Notes: generated by a model from the sequence alone, not told the origin. Shown: positions 26,668-36,801, counted from the stretch's first letter. The stretch is 64,000 bases of DNA from Paraburkholderia monticola (GCF_001580545.1 NZ_LRBG01000038.1:496001-560000), one strand, 5' to 3'. Made by a program: numbers and translations.

Positions 26668-29600
26668 ATGAACGACACCTCCTGCGTCCCGGGCCGGCTT
26701 CGTCGCCGGGCCGAGGAACGTGCGCGTCGCAAAGAGGCGCGGCGGGCCCGGCGTGACGGCAGCGCGGCGCGCGAGTCGTTCGTGCGGCCGCTCATGCCAC
26801 TTGTGCCGCTGATGATCCTGCTGGTCGCGCCCGGGGCGATCGCCCTGCCGGTGGGCGGGCAGGTCGTCAACGGCAGCGTCGCGATCGGCCCGTCGGCCAA
26901 CAACACGCTGCCGATCACGCAGACCACGGGCCAGGCGATCGTCAACTGGCAATCGTTTTCGATTGGCGGCAACGAGACGGTCAATATCCAGCAACCGAAC
27001 GCAAGTGCGGTGATGCTTAATCGGGTGATGGGCGTCGGCGGGAGCGACATCGCGGGTCATCTGAACGCAAACGGCAAGGTGTTTCTTGTCAATACGGCGG
27101 GCGTGGTGTTTTCGCCGGGGGCATCGGTCAATGTCGGATCGCTGGTGGTGTCCACGCTGAACATTGCTGACGCGGATTTTCTCGCGGGTAACTATCACTT
27201 CGTCGGGCAGACGGGCGCGCTGGGGGGCAGTATCGCCAACCAGGGTTCGATTCAGGCGGGGACGGGCGGCATCGTGGCGATGCTGGGCGGACGAGTCGGC
27301 AACAGCGGCACGGTCAGCGCGAAACTCGGCACGGTCGCGTTGGGAGCCGGCAGCGATATCACGCTCGATTTCGCTGGCGACGGCCTCACGGTGCTGAAGA
27401 TCAACAGTCCGGCGGGACGGGCGCTGGTCGAGAACACCGGCACGCTTTCGGCCGACGGCGGGCAGGTGCTGATGTCGGTGCAGAACGCGGGAGATCTCGC
27501 GACCACCGTGCTCAACCAGGAAGGGGTGGTGCGGGCGCAGAGTATCGCGGAGCGCAATGGGCGGATCGTGCTGGACGGTGGCTCGACCGGCGTGACGCAG
27601 GTGTCGGGCAGCGTGGATGCGACGGGTGGCGCGGGGCTCGCTGGCGGCCAGATCGACGTGACCGGGACAAACGTTGCGCTGCTGAGCGGCGCGCTGCTCG
27701 ACGCTAGCGGCGCGACGGGCGGCGGCCGGGTGCGCTTCGGTGGCGGCCCGGCAGGCGCGGATGGGGACATTCGCAATGCCCAGGCGATCTGGATGGACCC
27801 GTCCGCGCAGATGAGGGCGGATGCGCTCGTGAGCGGGCCGGGCGGACAGCTCGCCGCGTATGGCACGAACACGGCACGGATTTACGGCACGCTCTCGGCG
27901 CTGGGCGGCCCGCAGGGCGGCAATGGCGGGACGATCGATACGTCGGGGAATTTCCTCGATGTGACAAACGCGCGGATCAATGCGTCGGCGCCGATGGGGG
28001 TGGCGGGGACGTGGAAGGTCGATCCGTTCGACATCCAGATTGTCAACGCCACGGGCCCGATCGATACGTCATCCACTGACATGTTCATTGCGGCGACCGG
28101 GCCGACGCAGATCGCGGCCGGCACCATCGACAGCGTGCTCAACCAGGGGGGCAACGTCACGATCTCGACCTTGCAGAGCGTGGCGAGTGGAACCGATGCT
28201 GGCAACATAACGCTGAGCGCGCCGATCGAGAAGACGACGGGGAGCGCCCCGGTTACGCTCACGTTGCAGGCGAGCGGATCGATCGTCATGAACTCGACCG
28301 CCAATGGGATTCCTTCGATCACGGATCAGCCGATTGGGGCGCAGACGCCCGGTCCGCTGAACATCGTTCTGCAGGCAAGAGGTGATCAAACGCAGCCATC
28401 CGCCGGTATCGACCTGACGGGATTCAGCAGCAACCAGCTCCTCGACCTGTGGACCAATGGTGGCAACATCGAAATCGGGACACCGATCAGCGCGGGACAA
28501 ATCAGTCCCTACGTCGCGCTCACAGGAGTCGAGCTCGATGCGCGTAGGCGCACGCCGGGGCCTGCGACCGGCAATCTCGACGTGCTGCCAATTTCGACCG
28601 CCAGCGACACAGCTACGAGCGGCTCCGTGACGATTCAGGGCGTGGCATTGACGAGTCCGAATTCGGATCATTTCGCTATTCGTGACGGAGTCAGTGTTCT
28701 CGGCTCCAGGATCAAGACAACGAACGGTGCAATCAGCATCACCGGGTCAGGCCCGGTGGTGAGCGACGCCACAGAGGTGTTAGGCGACGGCGTGCTCGTC
28801 GCCAGTACGACGCTCCCCCCAGACCCCACGACCATTAACTCGAGCATCGCCTCGATGACAGGACCGATCACGATCCAGGGCACCTCGGCCACCTCGACCG
28901 GGGCCACGGCGCGCCCGACCAATCTGGTGCAGGGCGAGGGCATTGCGATCCTGGATGCGTCGATCACTTCGAGTACGGGCCCGATGAGCCTGCTGGGCAC
29001 GTCCAGCTCATCGAAGGGCACGTCCACGGTACCTGTGGGGAGCGTCACCGGTGACGCTGTGATCATCGAGCAGGCGACGATCCAGAGCACTTCGGGCGCG
29101 ATTACGATTCAGGGCTCGGGCGCGACTTCCACGACCCGCGTCCAGACGCTTGATACGAGCGGCGCCCTTATCGACGGGACGACGATAACTTCGGCGGCGG
29201 GCCCGATCACCGTCCAAGGCTCCGCTGGGGCAGCGACCGGCGCGGTCGGCCAGTCTTTTTTGGGCGACGGCGTCGACATTGGCGTAGAAAGCCCAGTGTC
29301 CATTACCGGCACCCAGGTCAGCATCATGGGCTCCGCACCGTCCGGCAATGCTTTAGGCACAGGGGTGGCGATATTCGGTCCGGTCACCATTGCCGCGACC
29401 CAGGGTAGCGCCCAGATCTTTGGCAGCGGCAACGGCTATGAGGGCGTGTCGATTCGTGCGGATTCCCCAGGACAGGTCAGCGTGTCGGCGCACAACGGTA
29501 TCGTCGACATACGCGGCGTCACGACAGGTGTCGGAGTATCGGGTTCGAGCGCCGATCAGATCCAGTTTTATCCCGGCGTCTTGCTCGACAACGCGCGAAT

Positions 29601-31188
29601 TTCCGCGACCGGTACCCCGAGCGGCGTCTCCATCACGGGCTCGACGCCTTCGACGGCGCCCGGGTTTGAACTGATCGGCACGGCCGTCTCGACGGACCCC
29701 GGCGGCACCGTCATCCTGCGGGCGGCGAGCGGCAGCACGAACTCGTCGTCAATTTCGATCGATCCCACCTCGTCGATCAATGCACCGGGCGGCGTGGTGG
29801 TCTTCGCACCGGCCTCGGTCGAGACGAACTTCACCGTAACGCCTCAAGACAACGTGCCGATTACGCTATTCGGACCCACCACCACCGCGGGGCTCAATAT
29901 CGACCCGGCGACCTACGAGACGATCGCTCCGACGCTGAACACGCTCGTGCTCGGCTCTTCGACGCAGACCGGTCACATCACGGTCGAGGGCACCTGTGCC
30001 GGCAATGCCGCCACGTGTGCGCAGCCGCAACGCCCGACGGTCCTGAGCAACCTGACGCTCGAGAATCCGGGGGCAGGCAGCCAGGGCGACGCGTTGCCAT
30101 TCGGTGCCTCGATGCCGGGACACACGTTGACGATCTCGTCGGCCGGCCCTGTGACCGACCCGAACGGCATCGACGCAGCCGGCCTGCTGCTCGCCGGCAA
30201 TACGAGCTACACGCTGACCGATCCGGGCAACAACGTCGGCAGACTCGCGATAGTCGGTGCGCAGGACGTGACCTTCACGAATCCGGGCAGCTTCGACATC
30301 GGCCCCTTGATCGCGCAAACCTACGATTCGGCAACTGGAACCGTGACGACCATCGATGGCACGAACTCGTCACTGAGCGGGAGTCTCCTGGCGAGATCGA
30401 CGATTGGCGGAATATCGCTCGGCATTCCGGGCACGCCAACGAGCATCAATGCAGGCCGCACGATCGACCTCCTGGCGGAAAACAGCGAGTTCGACAACGC
30501 GGGCGGCGGCAAGCTCACCGCGGGCAACGCCTGGCATATCTGGGAAGCAAGCTGGCAGGGCGAGACGCGCGGCGGCCTCGATCCGGGTGGTACGCAGCCG
30601 AATTTCTATGGCTGCGTCTTTCCCGGCACCTGTAGCTGGGGCGGCAGCGTCACGCTCGGCAGCAACCATTTCGTTTATGCCGCGCAGCCGACGCTGACGG
30701 TCACCATCAGTAACGGTAGCCGCTTCTTTGGCGCCGCGAATCCCCCATTCACGTTTACGGTGACGGGCCTGATCAACGGCGACACGGCGAGCGGGGCCGT
30801 CCTGGTCGGTCAGCTCACTACACCGGCCAACGCGACCTCGCCGGTCGGTCAGTATCCGATTACGGGCACGTTCACTTCTCTGGTCGGCTACAAGGTCACG
30901 GAAGTGCCCGGCACGCTGACGGTCACACCGCTGCCACTCGACAACGGCCAGGTCTTCGATCGCACCGGCTTGCAGCCGCTCTTTACCGCGCAGGAGCAGA
31001 GCTTCGTCTATGAAAGCAATCTGGGCGGCATCCATGTTTGCGTCGGCTCCGACCAACCGATTCTGGCGCTCCAGCAACCCGAAGGCGCCGCCGACAAGCT
31101 CGCAGTCGAATGGAAGCGGGTGCGCACGCGGCCGAATCTGAACAGTTGCGTCATCGTCAACGGCCAGCACGGCTGCGACGAATTCTAG
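26668..31188 (+). CDS. Filamentous hemagglutinin-type exoprotein TpsA
   Basis: 1506 aa. Unusually basic N-terminus (RRRAEERARRKEARRARRD) before a signal hydrophobic core, then the TPS domain (about 60-300) with hallmark LPITQTTGQAIVNWQSFSIG, NQPNASAVMLNRV-like text (here QQPNASAVMLNRVMG) and NANGKVFLVNTAGVVFSPGA. A long beta-helical body of Ser/Thr/Gly-rich repeats follows, with an MBG-like domain near 1340-1430 (SRFFGAANPPFTFTVTGL). A C-terminal segment carries four Cys. It would be exported by the adjacent TpsB as a surface adhesin or toxin carrier. No recognised CDI toxin end was seen. The start is fixed by AAGGAG five bases upstream. tssA follows after 15 bases. Confidence 0.87.
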   Translation: MNDTSCVPGRLRRRAEERARRKEARRARRDGSAARESFVRPLMPLVPLMILLVAPGAIALPVGGQVVNGSVAIGPSANNTLPITQTTGQAIVNWQSFSIGGNETVNIQQPNASAVMLNRVMGVGGSDIAGHLNANGKVFLVNTAGVVFSPGASVNVGSLVVSTLNIADADFLAGNYHFVGQTGALGGSIANQGSIQAGTGGIVAMLGGRVGNSGTVSAKLGTVALGAGSDITLDFAGDGLTVLKINSPAGRALVENTGTLSADGGQVLMSVQNAGDLATTVLNQEGVVRAQSIAERNGRIVLDGGSTGVTQVSGSVDATGGAGLAGGQIDVTGTNVALLSGALLDASGATGGGRVRFGGGPAGADGDIRNAQAIWMDPSAQMRADALVSGPGGQLAAYGTNTARIYGTLSALGGPQGGNGGTIDTSGNFLDVTNARINASAPMGVAGTWKVDPFDIQIVNATGPIDTSSTDMFIAATGPTQIAAGTIDSVLNQGGNVTISTLQSVASGTDAGNITLSAPIEKTTGSAPVTLTLQASGSIVMNSTANGIPSITDQPIGAQTPGPLNIVLQARGDQTQPSAGIDLTGFSSNQLLDLWTNGGNIEIGTPISAGQISPYVALTGVELDARRRTPGPATGNLDVLPISTASDTATSGSVTIQGVALTSPNSDHFAIRDGVSVLGSRIKTTNGAISITGSGPVVSDATEVLGDGVLVASTTLPPDPTTINSSIASMTGPITIQGTSATSTGATARPTNLVQGEGIAILDASITSSTGPMSLLGTSSSSKGTSTVPVGSVTGDAVIIEQATIQSTSGAITIQGSGATSTTRVQTLDTSGALIDGTTITSAAGPITVQGSAGAATGAVGQSFLGDGVDIGVESPVSITGTQVSIMGSAPSGNALGTGVAIFGPVTIAATQGSAQIFGSGNGYEGVSIRADSPGQVSVSAHNGIVDIRGVTTGVGVSGSSADQIQFYPGVLLDNARISATGTPSGVSITGSTPSTAPGFELIGTAVSTDPGGTVILRAASGSTNSSSISIDPTSSINAPGGVVVFAPASVETNFTVTPQDNVPITLFGPTTTAGLNIDPATYETIAPTLNTLVLGSSTQTGHITVEGTCAGNAATCAQPQRPTVLSNLTLENPGAGSQGDALPFGASMPGHTLTISSAGPVTDPNGIDAAGLLLAGNTSYTLTDPGNNVGRLAIVGAQDVTFTNPGSFDIGPLIAQTYDSATGTVTTIDGTNSSLSGSLLARSTIGGISLGIPGTPTSINAGRTIDLLAENSEFDNAGGGKLTAGNAWHIWEASWQGETRGGLDPGGTQPNFYGCVFPGTCSWGGSVTLGSNHFVYAAQPTLTVTISNGSRFFGAANPPFTFTVTGLINGDTASGAVLVGQLTTPANATSPVGQYPITGTFTSLVGYKVTEVPGTLTVTPLPLDNGQVFDRTGLQPLFTAQEQSFVYESNLGGIHVCVGSDQPILALQQPEGAADKLAVEWKRVRTRPNLNSCVIVNGQHGCDEF

Positions 31189-31203
31189 CGGCGGAGATGG
31201 TCG

Positions 31204-32262
31204 ATGCTCGACGTGGAACCCTTGCTCGCCGAAACCAGGTCGATGCCGCCGTGCGGCGTCGATCTGGAATACGACGCCGAATTCCTCGAACTCGAAGCAC
31301 TCGCGAGCGACAAGCCGAAGCGGCTGTTCGAGGGGGCGGACGAGGAACCGCCGTGGGGCGACATCATGCAGCGCGCCGCCGCGCTGCTCGACCGGTCGAA
31401 AGATCTGCGCATTGCGCTCATCTACACGCGGGCCGCCTCGCGGGTGATCGGACTCGGCGGCTTTCACGCAGGGCTGCGCGTGCTACTCGGCATGCACGAA
31501 CGCTACTGGGAGAATCTGTATCCGCCACTCGACGCGGAAGATGCCGACCACCCCACCGTCTTGCGTGGGACCGCGCTCGCGGCGCTGGGCGATCCCTTTA
31601 CACCGTTCGACGATCACTCGACGCTGCTGCACGATCTGCGCGTCGCCGAAGTCTGCCGTGTACCGGGCGAGCGGCTCACGGTACGCGACATTTTGATCGC
31701 GACGGGCAAGCTGGACGCACCCGAAGGTGAGTCGAAACTGACGCCTCAGACTGTGCAGAGCGTGCTGGCCAAGGCGGTCAAGGACGAACCGGCGGCGCTC
31801 GAGGACGCATTGGCCTTACCCGAAACCGTCGAAAAACTGGCCAACCGGATGAGCGCATGCTTCGGCGCCCAGGACGCACCGAGCATCACCATGATGATGG
31901 GTGCGGCGCAGAACATCGCGAGCGCGTGCCGTTCTGTGGCGGCGGAGCACGCCGTGGCGGCGCAACCCGACGCGTTCACGCAGCCCGCCGCGGCCCTTGC
32001 CACAGCTAGCGCAGCGGTGGCCCGGGTGGGGCAGCCAGTGGACGCCCAGGGCCCGACCCGGCTTGCGACTCGCGCCGACGCCATCGCGATGCTCGATGCT
32101 GTCTGTGCCTTTCTCGAACGCACCGAGCCGACCAATCCGGCGCCCCTGCTGATCCGCCGCGCGCGGACGCTGATGGAGATGGATTTCATCGCGATCATGC
32201 AGGATCTTGCGCCGGACAGCCTTGCGCAGATCCAGCAGATTCTCGGCAAGGAGCCCAAATGA
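31204..32262 (+). CDS. tssA: T6SS protein TssA (ImpA-N domain)
   Basis: 352 aa with the ImpA N-terminal signature (PPCGVDLEYDAEFLELEALA, WGDIMQRAAALLDRSKDLRI, LGMHERYWENLYPP). The short C-terminal part ends RARTLMEMDFIAIMQDLAPD. TssA is the baseplate cap or coordinator of tube and sheath assembly. It follows the TpsA stop by only 15 bases, so it is probably co-transcribed with the CHAT/two-partner genes. No separate promoter was seen. Confidence 0.93.
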   Translation: MLDVEPLLAETRSMPPCGVDLEYDAEFLELEALASDKPKRLFEGADEEPPWGDIMQRAAALLDRSKDLRIALIYTRAASRVIGLGGFHAGLRVLLGMHERYWENLYPPLDAEDADHPTVLRGTALAALGDPFTPFDDHSTLLHDLRVAEVCRVPGERLTVRDILIATGKLDAPEGESKLTPQTVQSVLAKAVKDEPAALEDALALPETVEKLANRMSACFGAQDAPSITMMMGAAQNIASACRSVAAEHAVAAQPDAFTQPAAALATASAAVARVGQPVDAQGPTRLATRADAIAMLDAVCAFLERTEPTNPAPLLIRRARTLMEMDFIAIMQDLAPDSLAQIQQILGKEPK

Positions 32263-32294
32263 GGTGCGCTGAAGAAGGTCCGTGCAGTGTGGTT

Positions 32295-32323
32295 TTTCAA
32301 TCGATCGCTGTCCGATCGTCTTA
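32295..32323 (+). promoter_or_regulatory. ECF-like promoter candidate for tssB-tssC
   Basis: TTTCAA (32295-32300), 16-base spacer, CGTCTTA (32317-32323), ending 35 bases before the tssB ATG. It is the best -35/-10 match of the set, in the 96-base gap between tssA and tssB. Confidence 0.5.
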
Positions 32324-32358
32324 GAAAGAGGTGCGTCTCGAACACGCAGGGAGGGGTT

Positions 32359-32868
32359 ATGGCAACGAGCAGTCAGAAGTTCATCGGCCGCAACCGGGCG
32401 CCGCGCGTACAGATCGAATACGACGTCGAGACGTACGGCAGCGAACGCAAGATCCAGCTTCCGTTCGTGATGGCGGTGCTGGCCGATCTATCGGGCAAAC
32501 CCGCCGACCCGTTGCCGCCGGTCGGCGAGCGAAAATTCCAGGAAATCGACATCGACAATTTCGACAGCCGGATGAAGGCGATGAACCCGCGCGTCGCTTT
32601 CCAGGTGCCGAACACGTTGACCGGCGAGGGCAATCTCAGCGTCGACATCACCTTCGAGAACATGGACGATTTTTCGCCCGGCGCCGTCGCCAGAAAGGTC
32701 GACGCGCTGAACAAGCTGCTCGAAGCGCGCACGCAGCTCGCCAATCTCGTCACCTATATGGACGGCAAGACGGGAGCGGAAGAGCTGATCGCGCGTGTGC
32801 TCGAAGACCCGGCACTGCTCCAGACGCTCGCTAGCACTCCGCAAAAACCGGCAACCGAGGCCGAATGA
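32359..32868 (+). CDS. tssB: T6SS contractile sheath small subunit TssB (VipA)
   Basis: 169 aa with the standard family N-terminus (SSQKFIGRNRAPRVQIEYDV) and LPFVMAVLADLSGKPADPLP. Length is normal. It forms the sheath with TssC. Start 32359 is preceded by GGGAGGGG. The upstream in-frame ATG at 32287 would overlap the promoter candidate. Confidence 0.96.
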   Translation: MATSSQKFIGRNRAPRVQIEYDVETYGSERKIQLPFVMAVLADLSGKPADPLPPVGERKFQEIDIDNFDSRMKAMNPRVAFQVPNTLTGEGNLSVDITFENMDDFSPGAVARKVDALNKLLEARTQLANLVTYMDGKTGAEELIARVLEDPALLQTLASTPQKPATEAE

Positions 32869-32910
32869 GCCCCAACTATGCCGGCGGCGTCCCACTAAAG
32901 GGAAACGACC

Positions 32911-34416
32911 ATGTCTGACATTCCGAAGTCCACTGAAACGCCGGCTGAGCAGCAGGGCGCGGCACTCGAAAGCAGCGATCTCGCCGCACTCCTGAACAAG
33001 GAATTTCGTCCGAAGAGCGATGAGGCGATGAACGCCGTGCAGACGGCGGTGCAGACGCTCGCACAGCAGGCGCTGTCGAAAACCCAGCTCATTTCCGGCG
33101 ATGCGATCCGCACGATCCAGAGCCTGATTGCGGAAATCGACGCGAAGCTCACGGGACAGGTCAATGAGATCCTGCATCATCCTGATTTCCAGAAACTCGA
33201 AGGCTCATGGCGTGGTTTGCACTACCTGATCAACAACACCGAAACGGACGAGATGCTCAAGGTCCGCGTGATGAATATTTCAAAGAAGGATCTGGGCAAG
33301 ACGCTCAAGCGTTTCAAGGGCGTCGCGTGGGACCAGAGCCCGCTCTTCAAGCGCGTGTACGAAGAGGAATACGGCCAGTTCGGCGGCGAACCGATTGGCG
33401 TGATGGTCGGTGACTTTTACTTCAACCAGGGTCCACCGGATGTCGAACTGCTCGGTGAAATGTCCAAGATCGCCGCGGCGGCGCACGCGCCGTTCATTGC
33501 CGCTGCCGACCCGAGCCTTCTGCAGATGGACTCATGGCAGGAACTGGCCAATCCGCGCGATCTGACCAAGATCTTCGGCACACCGGAATATGCGAGCTGG
33601 CGTTCGCTGCGCGAATCGGAAGACGCGCGCTACCTTGGCCTTGCGATGCCGCGCTTTCTCGCGCGGGTACCCTATGGCGCGCGCACGGCGCCCGTGGATG
33701 AATTCGATTTCGAGGAAGAGACCGGTCTGGCCGACCACAGCAAGTACGCGTGGGCCAATTCTGCGTATGCGATGGCGGTCAACATCAACCGCTCGTTCAA
33801 ACTCTACGGCTGGTGCTCGCGGATTCGCGGGGTGGAGTCGGGCGGTTCGGTCGAAGGGTTGCCGGTGCACACGTTTCCGACCGACGACGGCGGCGTCGAC
33901 ATGAAATGCCCGACCGAGATCGCGATTTCCGACCGTCGCGAGGCCGAGCTTGCGAAGAACGGCTTCATGCCGCTGATTCACCGCAAGAATTCGGATTTCG
34001 CGGCCTTTATCGGTGCGCAATCGCTGCAAAAACCCTTCATATACGAAGACCCCGACGCCACGGCGAACGCGGCGCTCGCCGCACGCCTGCCGTATCTGTT
34101 CGCCTGCAACCGTTTTGCGCACTACCTGAAGTGCATCGTGCGCGACAAGATCGGGACGTTCAAGGAACGCGACGACATGGAGAACTGGCTGAACCGATGG
34201 ATCACGCAATACGTCGATGGCGATCCGGCCAACTCGTCCGAGATCACCAAGTCGCAAAAGCCGCTCGCGGCGGCCGAAGTCAAGGTGCAGGAAGTGGAGG
34301 GGGCGCCGGGATACTACACGTCGACCTTCTATCTGCGCCCTCACTATCAGCTCGAAGGGCTGACGGTATCGTTGCGGCTCGTGTCGCGATTGCCGTCGGC
34401 GAAGGCGGCTGCCTGA
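32911..34416 (+). CDS. tssC: T6SS contractile sheath large subunit TssC (VipB)
   Basis: 501 aa. Family landmarks include KLEGSWRGLHYLINNTETDE, FGGEPIGVMVGDFYF, and the C-terminal YYTSTFYLRPHYQLEGLTVS. It makes the sheath with TssB and is disassembled by ClpV. It is 42 bases after tssB with AAAGGGAAA as ribosome site. Convergent with pppA, with 48 bases between and no clear terminator. Confidence 0.97.
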   Translation: MSDIPKSTETPAEQQGAALESSDLAALLNKEFRPKSDEAMNAVQTAVQTLAQQALSKTQLISGDAIRTIQSLIAEIDAKLTGQVNEILHHPDFQKLEGSWRGLHYLINNTETDEMLKVRVMNISKKDLGKTLKRFKGVAWDQSPLFKRVYEEEYGQFGGEPIGVMVGDFYFNQGPPDVELLGEMSKIAAAAHAPFIAAADPSLLQMDSWQELANPRDLTKIFGTPEYASWRSLRESEDARYLGLAMPRFLARVPYGARTAPVDEFDFEEETGLADHSKYAWANSAYAMAVNINRSFKLYGWCSRIRGVESGGSVEGLPVHTFPTDDGGVDMKCPTEIAISDRREAELAKNGFMPLIHRKNSDFAAFIGAQSLQKPFIYEDPDATANAALAARLPYLFACNRFAHYLKCIVRDKIGTFKERDDMENWLNRWITQYVDGDPANSSEITKSQKPLAAAEVKVQEVEGAPGYYTSTFYLRPHYQLEGLTVSLRLVSRLPSAKAAA

Positions 34417-34464
34417 CGCGCGGCCTCCGTTTGCGTCAGCGACCCGCGGTCCTGCGCCGGCGCG

Positions 34465-35244
34465 CTAGCGCTTGTGCAGGACCGTCGTCTGTTGCGGTTC
34501 GCCGATCCACACCGCCGTTGCGGTGAAGTTGTCCTGTCCTGACCGGGCGTTGTCCCGGACCCGTGCAGCGAGCCGTTCGAGCCATGCCGACGGCGACGCC
34601 GCGTGACTGATCGCGTCGATCATCGTCGCTTCGTCCACGTACTCCCAGAAACCGTCCGTGCAAAGAAGGAACGCATCGCCGTCGGCGAGCGGAAAAGGTT
34701 CGCCCGACGTCGCGATCGGAAATTCATCGGTGGTACCCAGCGCTGAGAACAGCACGTTGCGGCGCGGGTGATGACGCACGTCCTGGTTCTCCAGCAGATT
34801 CGCATCGAGCATGCTTTGCACGAGACTATGGTCCTGCGTCTGGACCAGGGTTGCGCCGTTGCGAAAGCAATAGAGACGGGTATCGCCGCAATGTGCCCAG
34901 GCGGCCGATTGCGAGAGTTCATCGATGGCGAGCAGCACCGCCGTCGAACGCATGTGCTCGAGTGTGCCGCCGGCTTCCTGCGCGTCGATGATTGCGTCGT
35001 TCGCGCGCAGCAGGATCCGCATCAGGTTCGGTGCACTCAGCGCGATATCCGCGGCGGCCACCCGCTCGAGTTCGGCACGGACCGTGTCGACGACGATGCG
35101 CGACGCCGTATCGCCGCCGCCATGCCCGCCTGCGCCATCGGCGACGACGCAGCCGAGCAGGTGAGCCCGCCGCCATTCACCGTAGGCGTCCTCGTTGCGG
35201 CTTCGACCACCCACATCGCTCACGCTTGCGGTTTGTAGTTGCAC
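34465..35244 (-). CDS. pppA: T6SS PP2C-family phosphatase PppA
   Basis: 259 aa PP2C phosphatase. The metal-site motifs are all present: GGRSRNEDAYG, VVADGAGGHGGGDTASR, MRSTAVLL, GDTRLYCFRNG, LLCTDGFWEYVDE and GQDNFTATAV. It removes the PpkA phosphate from the FHA protein and resets the T6SS. The start is GTG at 35244 with GGAGG five bases upstream. It follows tagH by 43 bases. Confidence 0.93.
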   Translation of the reverse strand: MQLQTASVSDVGGRSRNEDAYGEWRRAHLLGCVVADGAGGHGGGDTASRIVVDTVRAELERVAAADIALSAPNLMRILLRANDAIIDAQEAGGTLEHMRSTAVLLAIDELSQSAAWAHCGDTRLYCFRNGATLVQTQDHSLVQSMLDANLLENQDVRHHPRRNVLFSALGTTDEFPIATSGEPFPLADGDAFLLCTDGFWEYVDEATMIDAISHAASPSAWLERLAARVRDNARSGQDNFTATAVWIGEPQQTTVLHKR

Positions 35245-35287
35245 GATGTCCTCCAGCGAGCGCAGTGTTTCTGGATGCGAATCGGGT

Positions 35288-36775
35288 TCAGGGCGTGCCT
35301 TGCTTCAGGCGGTCGATCTGCGCCTCGTATGCCGCCACGAAGGCCTTGCCGAAAAGCGCGTGGAAGTCGTCGGCGGCTTCGCGCGAAAGCTGGTCGTACA
35401 GTTCGTTGAACAGATCCCAGCAGCGTGCGCGACGGTTCAACTGCGGCAGCAGCGTGTCGAGCAGCGAGTGCTGCGTGAGGCGCGCTTCGATTTTCGCGGG
35501 CTCGAAGCGCTCGAACACGCCGTCGAGTGCGGCGCGCATGCCCGCGACAAAGCCGACCTGATGCGCGCGCAGGTCGGCGTAGGCGTCCGACAAGGCCTCG
35601 GTGCCCGGCATGAAGCCTCGGGACGGTGGATTCAGCAGATGGGCTAGCGCGCTTTCAACGTCTGGCGAGAACTTGAGCGGGTTGTTGCCGGTGGCGACGA
35701 TCAGCGTCGCGTCGGTGCGCATTTCGCGCTTCATCGTCGCACGCGCGCCCAGCAGGTCGAGCGTGCCTTGCGTCGCTTCGCGCAACAGCGCGCCGACCAG
35801 TTGCATGACGGGCGGCGTGAGCGCGTCGAGGCGCACACCTGGCGCATCGAGTCCGCGCAGGAAGGCGTCGAGCAGCGCGCGCTCGTCTGCGGGACGTGGC
35901 GCGGACGGCGCGACGGTCGCGGGCGGCGCATCAGGCGGCGGACACGGCTCATCCCGCTGTGCTTCCGGCGGCTGCGCTCGCATGCGCGGCAACGGAAACG
36001 CGCTGTGCAGTTCGGAGCCCTGATCGGGCTGCGTGGGCGGCGGCGCAACGGGCCGCGCCGGCGAGGTCAGGCTCGCGAACGGATCGCTCGACTGAGCGGT
36101 GTTCGGCGCGCTGAGCGGGTCGTCGATCGGCGACTCACCGAAGGGCGGCGAGCGTCGCGGATCGGCACGTTCTCCAGTTGGCAGATCGGCAGCGGGACCT
36201 AGGTCGAACAGTTCATCGATCGAGCGGTTCGCAGCGGGATCGTCGAGGCCCAGATCGAAGTCGTCGGGCAAACCGGAGCGCGTCTCGCGGGGCTGGGCGG
36301 ACGGCTCGCCGCGCGCGCTCGCCGGCCGCAGCAGGTCGTCCAGGCCGCCCGATTCGGGCCCGCCGCGCGGGCCCGGCGACGGCGTGCCGAAGATGTCCGC
36401 GAAAGGATCGTTGCCGGGATCCGGCGGCGCGGTGGGCGTGGTGGGTACGGTCGGCGGATCATCGTCCTTGACCGCGCAGCGCAACTGATAGCCGCCGATC
36501 TGCACTTCGTCGCCATCCCGGACGATGATTTCCTGACCGGGCTCCAGCGGCATGCCGTTGACGAGCGCCGGATTGCTGCCACGATCGATCAGTCGATAGA
36601 GTCCATCGCGCCAGACGATCTGCGCATGCACGCGCGATACCGTGCGCTCCGGGTCTTCGAGCACGAGGTGGTTGGAGTCCGCCCGGCCGATCGTGCCGCC
36701 CGACGTATCGAAGGTGGCGCAGGGAGGTTGCGCACGGGGCTGGCCGTTGAAGGTGGTCACGGTGAGCGTCAGCAT
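35288..36775 (-). CDS. tagH: T6SS FHA-domain protein TagH (Fha)
   Basis: 495 aa. N-terminal FHA phosphothreonine-binding domain (GGTIGRADSNHLVLEDPERT, VSRVHAQIVW, VNGMPLEPGQEIIVRDGDEV), a long Pro/Asp-rich linker (about 115-300), and a C-terminal type VI FHA domain (RALLDAFLRGLDAPGVRLDA, FDRFEPAKIE-like FERFEPAKIEARL). As the substrate of PpkA, it promotes system assembly. It lies 26 bases after clpV and before pppA. Confidence 0.92.
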   Translation of the reverse strand: MLTLTVTTFNGQPRAQPPCATFDTSGGTIGRADSNHLVLEDPERTVSRVHAQIVWRDGLYRLIDRGSNPALVNGMPLEPGQEIIVRDGDEVQIGGYQLRCAVKDDDPPTVPTTPTAPPDPGNDPFADIFGTPSPGPRGGPESGGLDDLLRPASARGEPSAQPRETRSGLPDDFDLGLDDPAANRSIDELFDLGPAADLPTGERADPRRSPPFGESPIDDPLSAPNTAQSSDPFASLTSPARPVAPPPTQPDQGSELHSAFPLPRMRAQPPEAQRDEPCPPPDAPPATVAPSAPRPADERALLDAFLRGLDAPGVRLDALTPPVMQLVGALLREATQGTLDLLGARATMKREMRTDATLIVATGNNPLKFSPDVESALAHLLNPPSRGFMPGTEALSDAYADLRAHQVGFVAGMRAALDGVFERFEPAKIEARLTQHSLLDTLLPQLNRRARCWDLFNELYDQLSREAADDFHALFGKAFVAAYEAQIDRLKQGTP

Positions 36776-36801
36776 CGGATGAACTCCCGTCCGGCCCCGT
36801 T

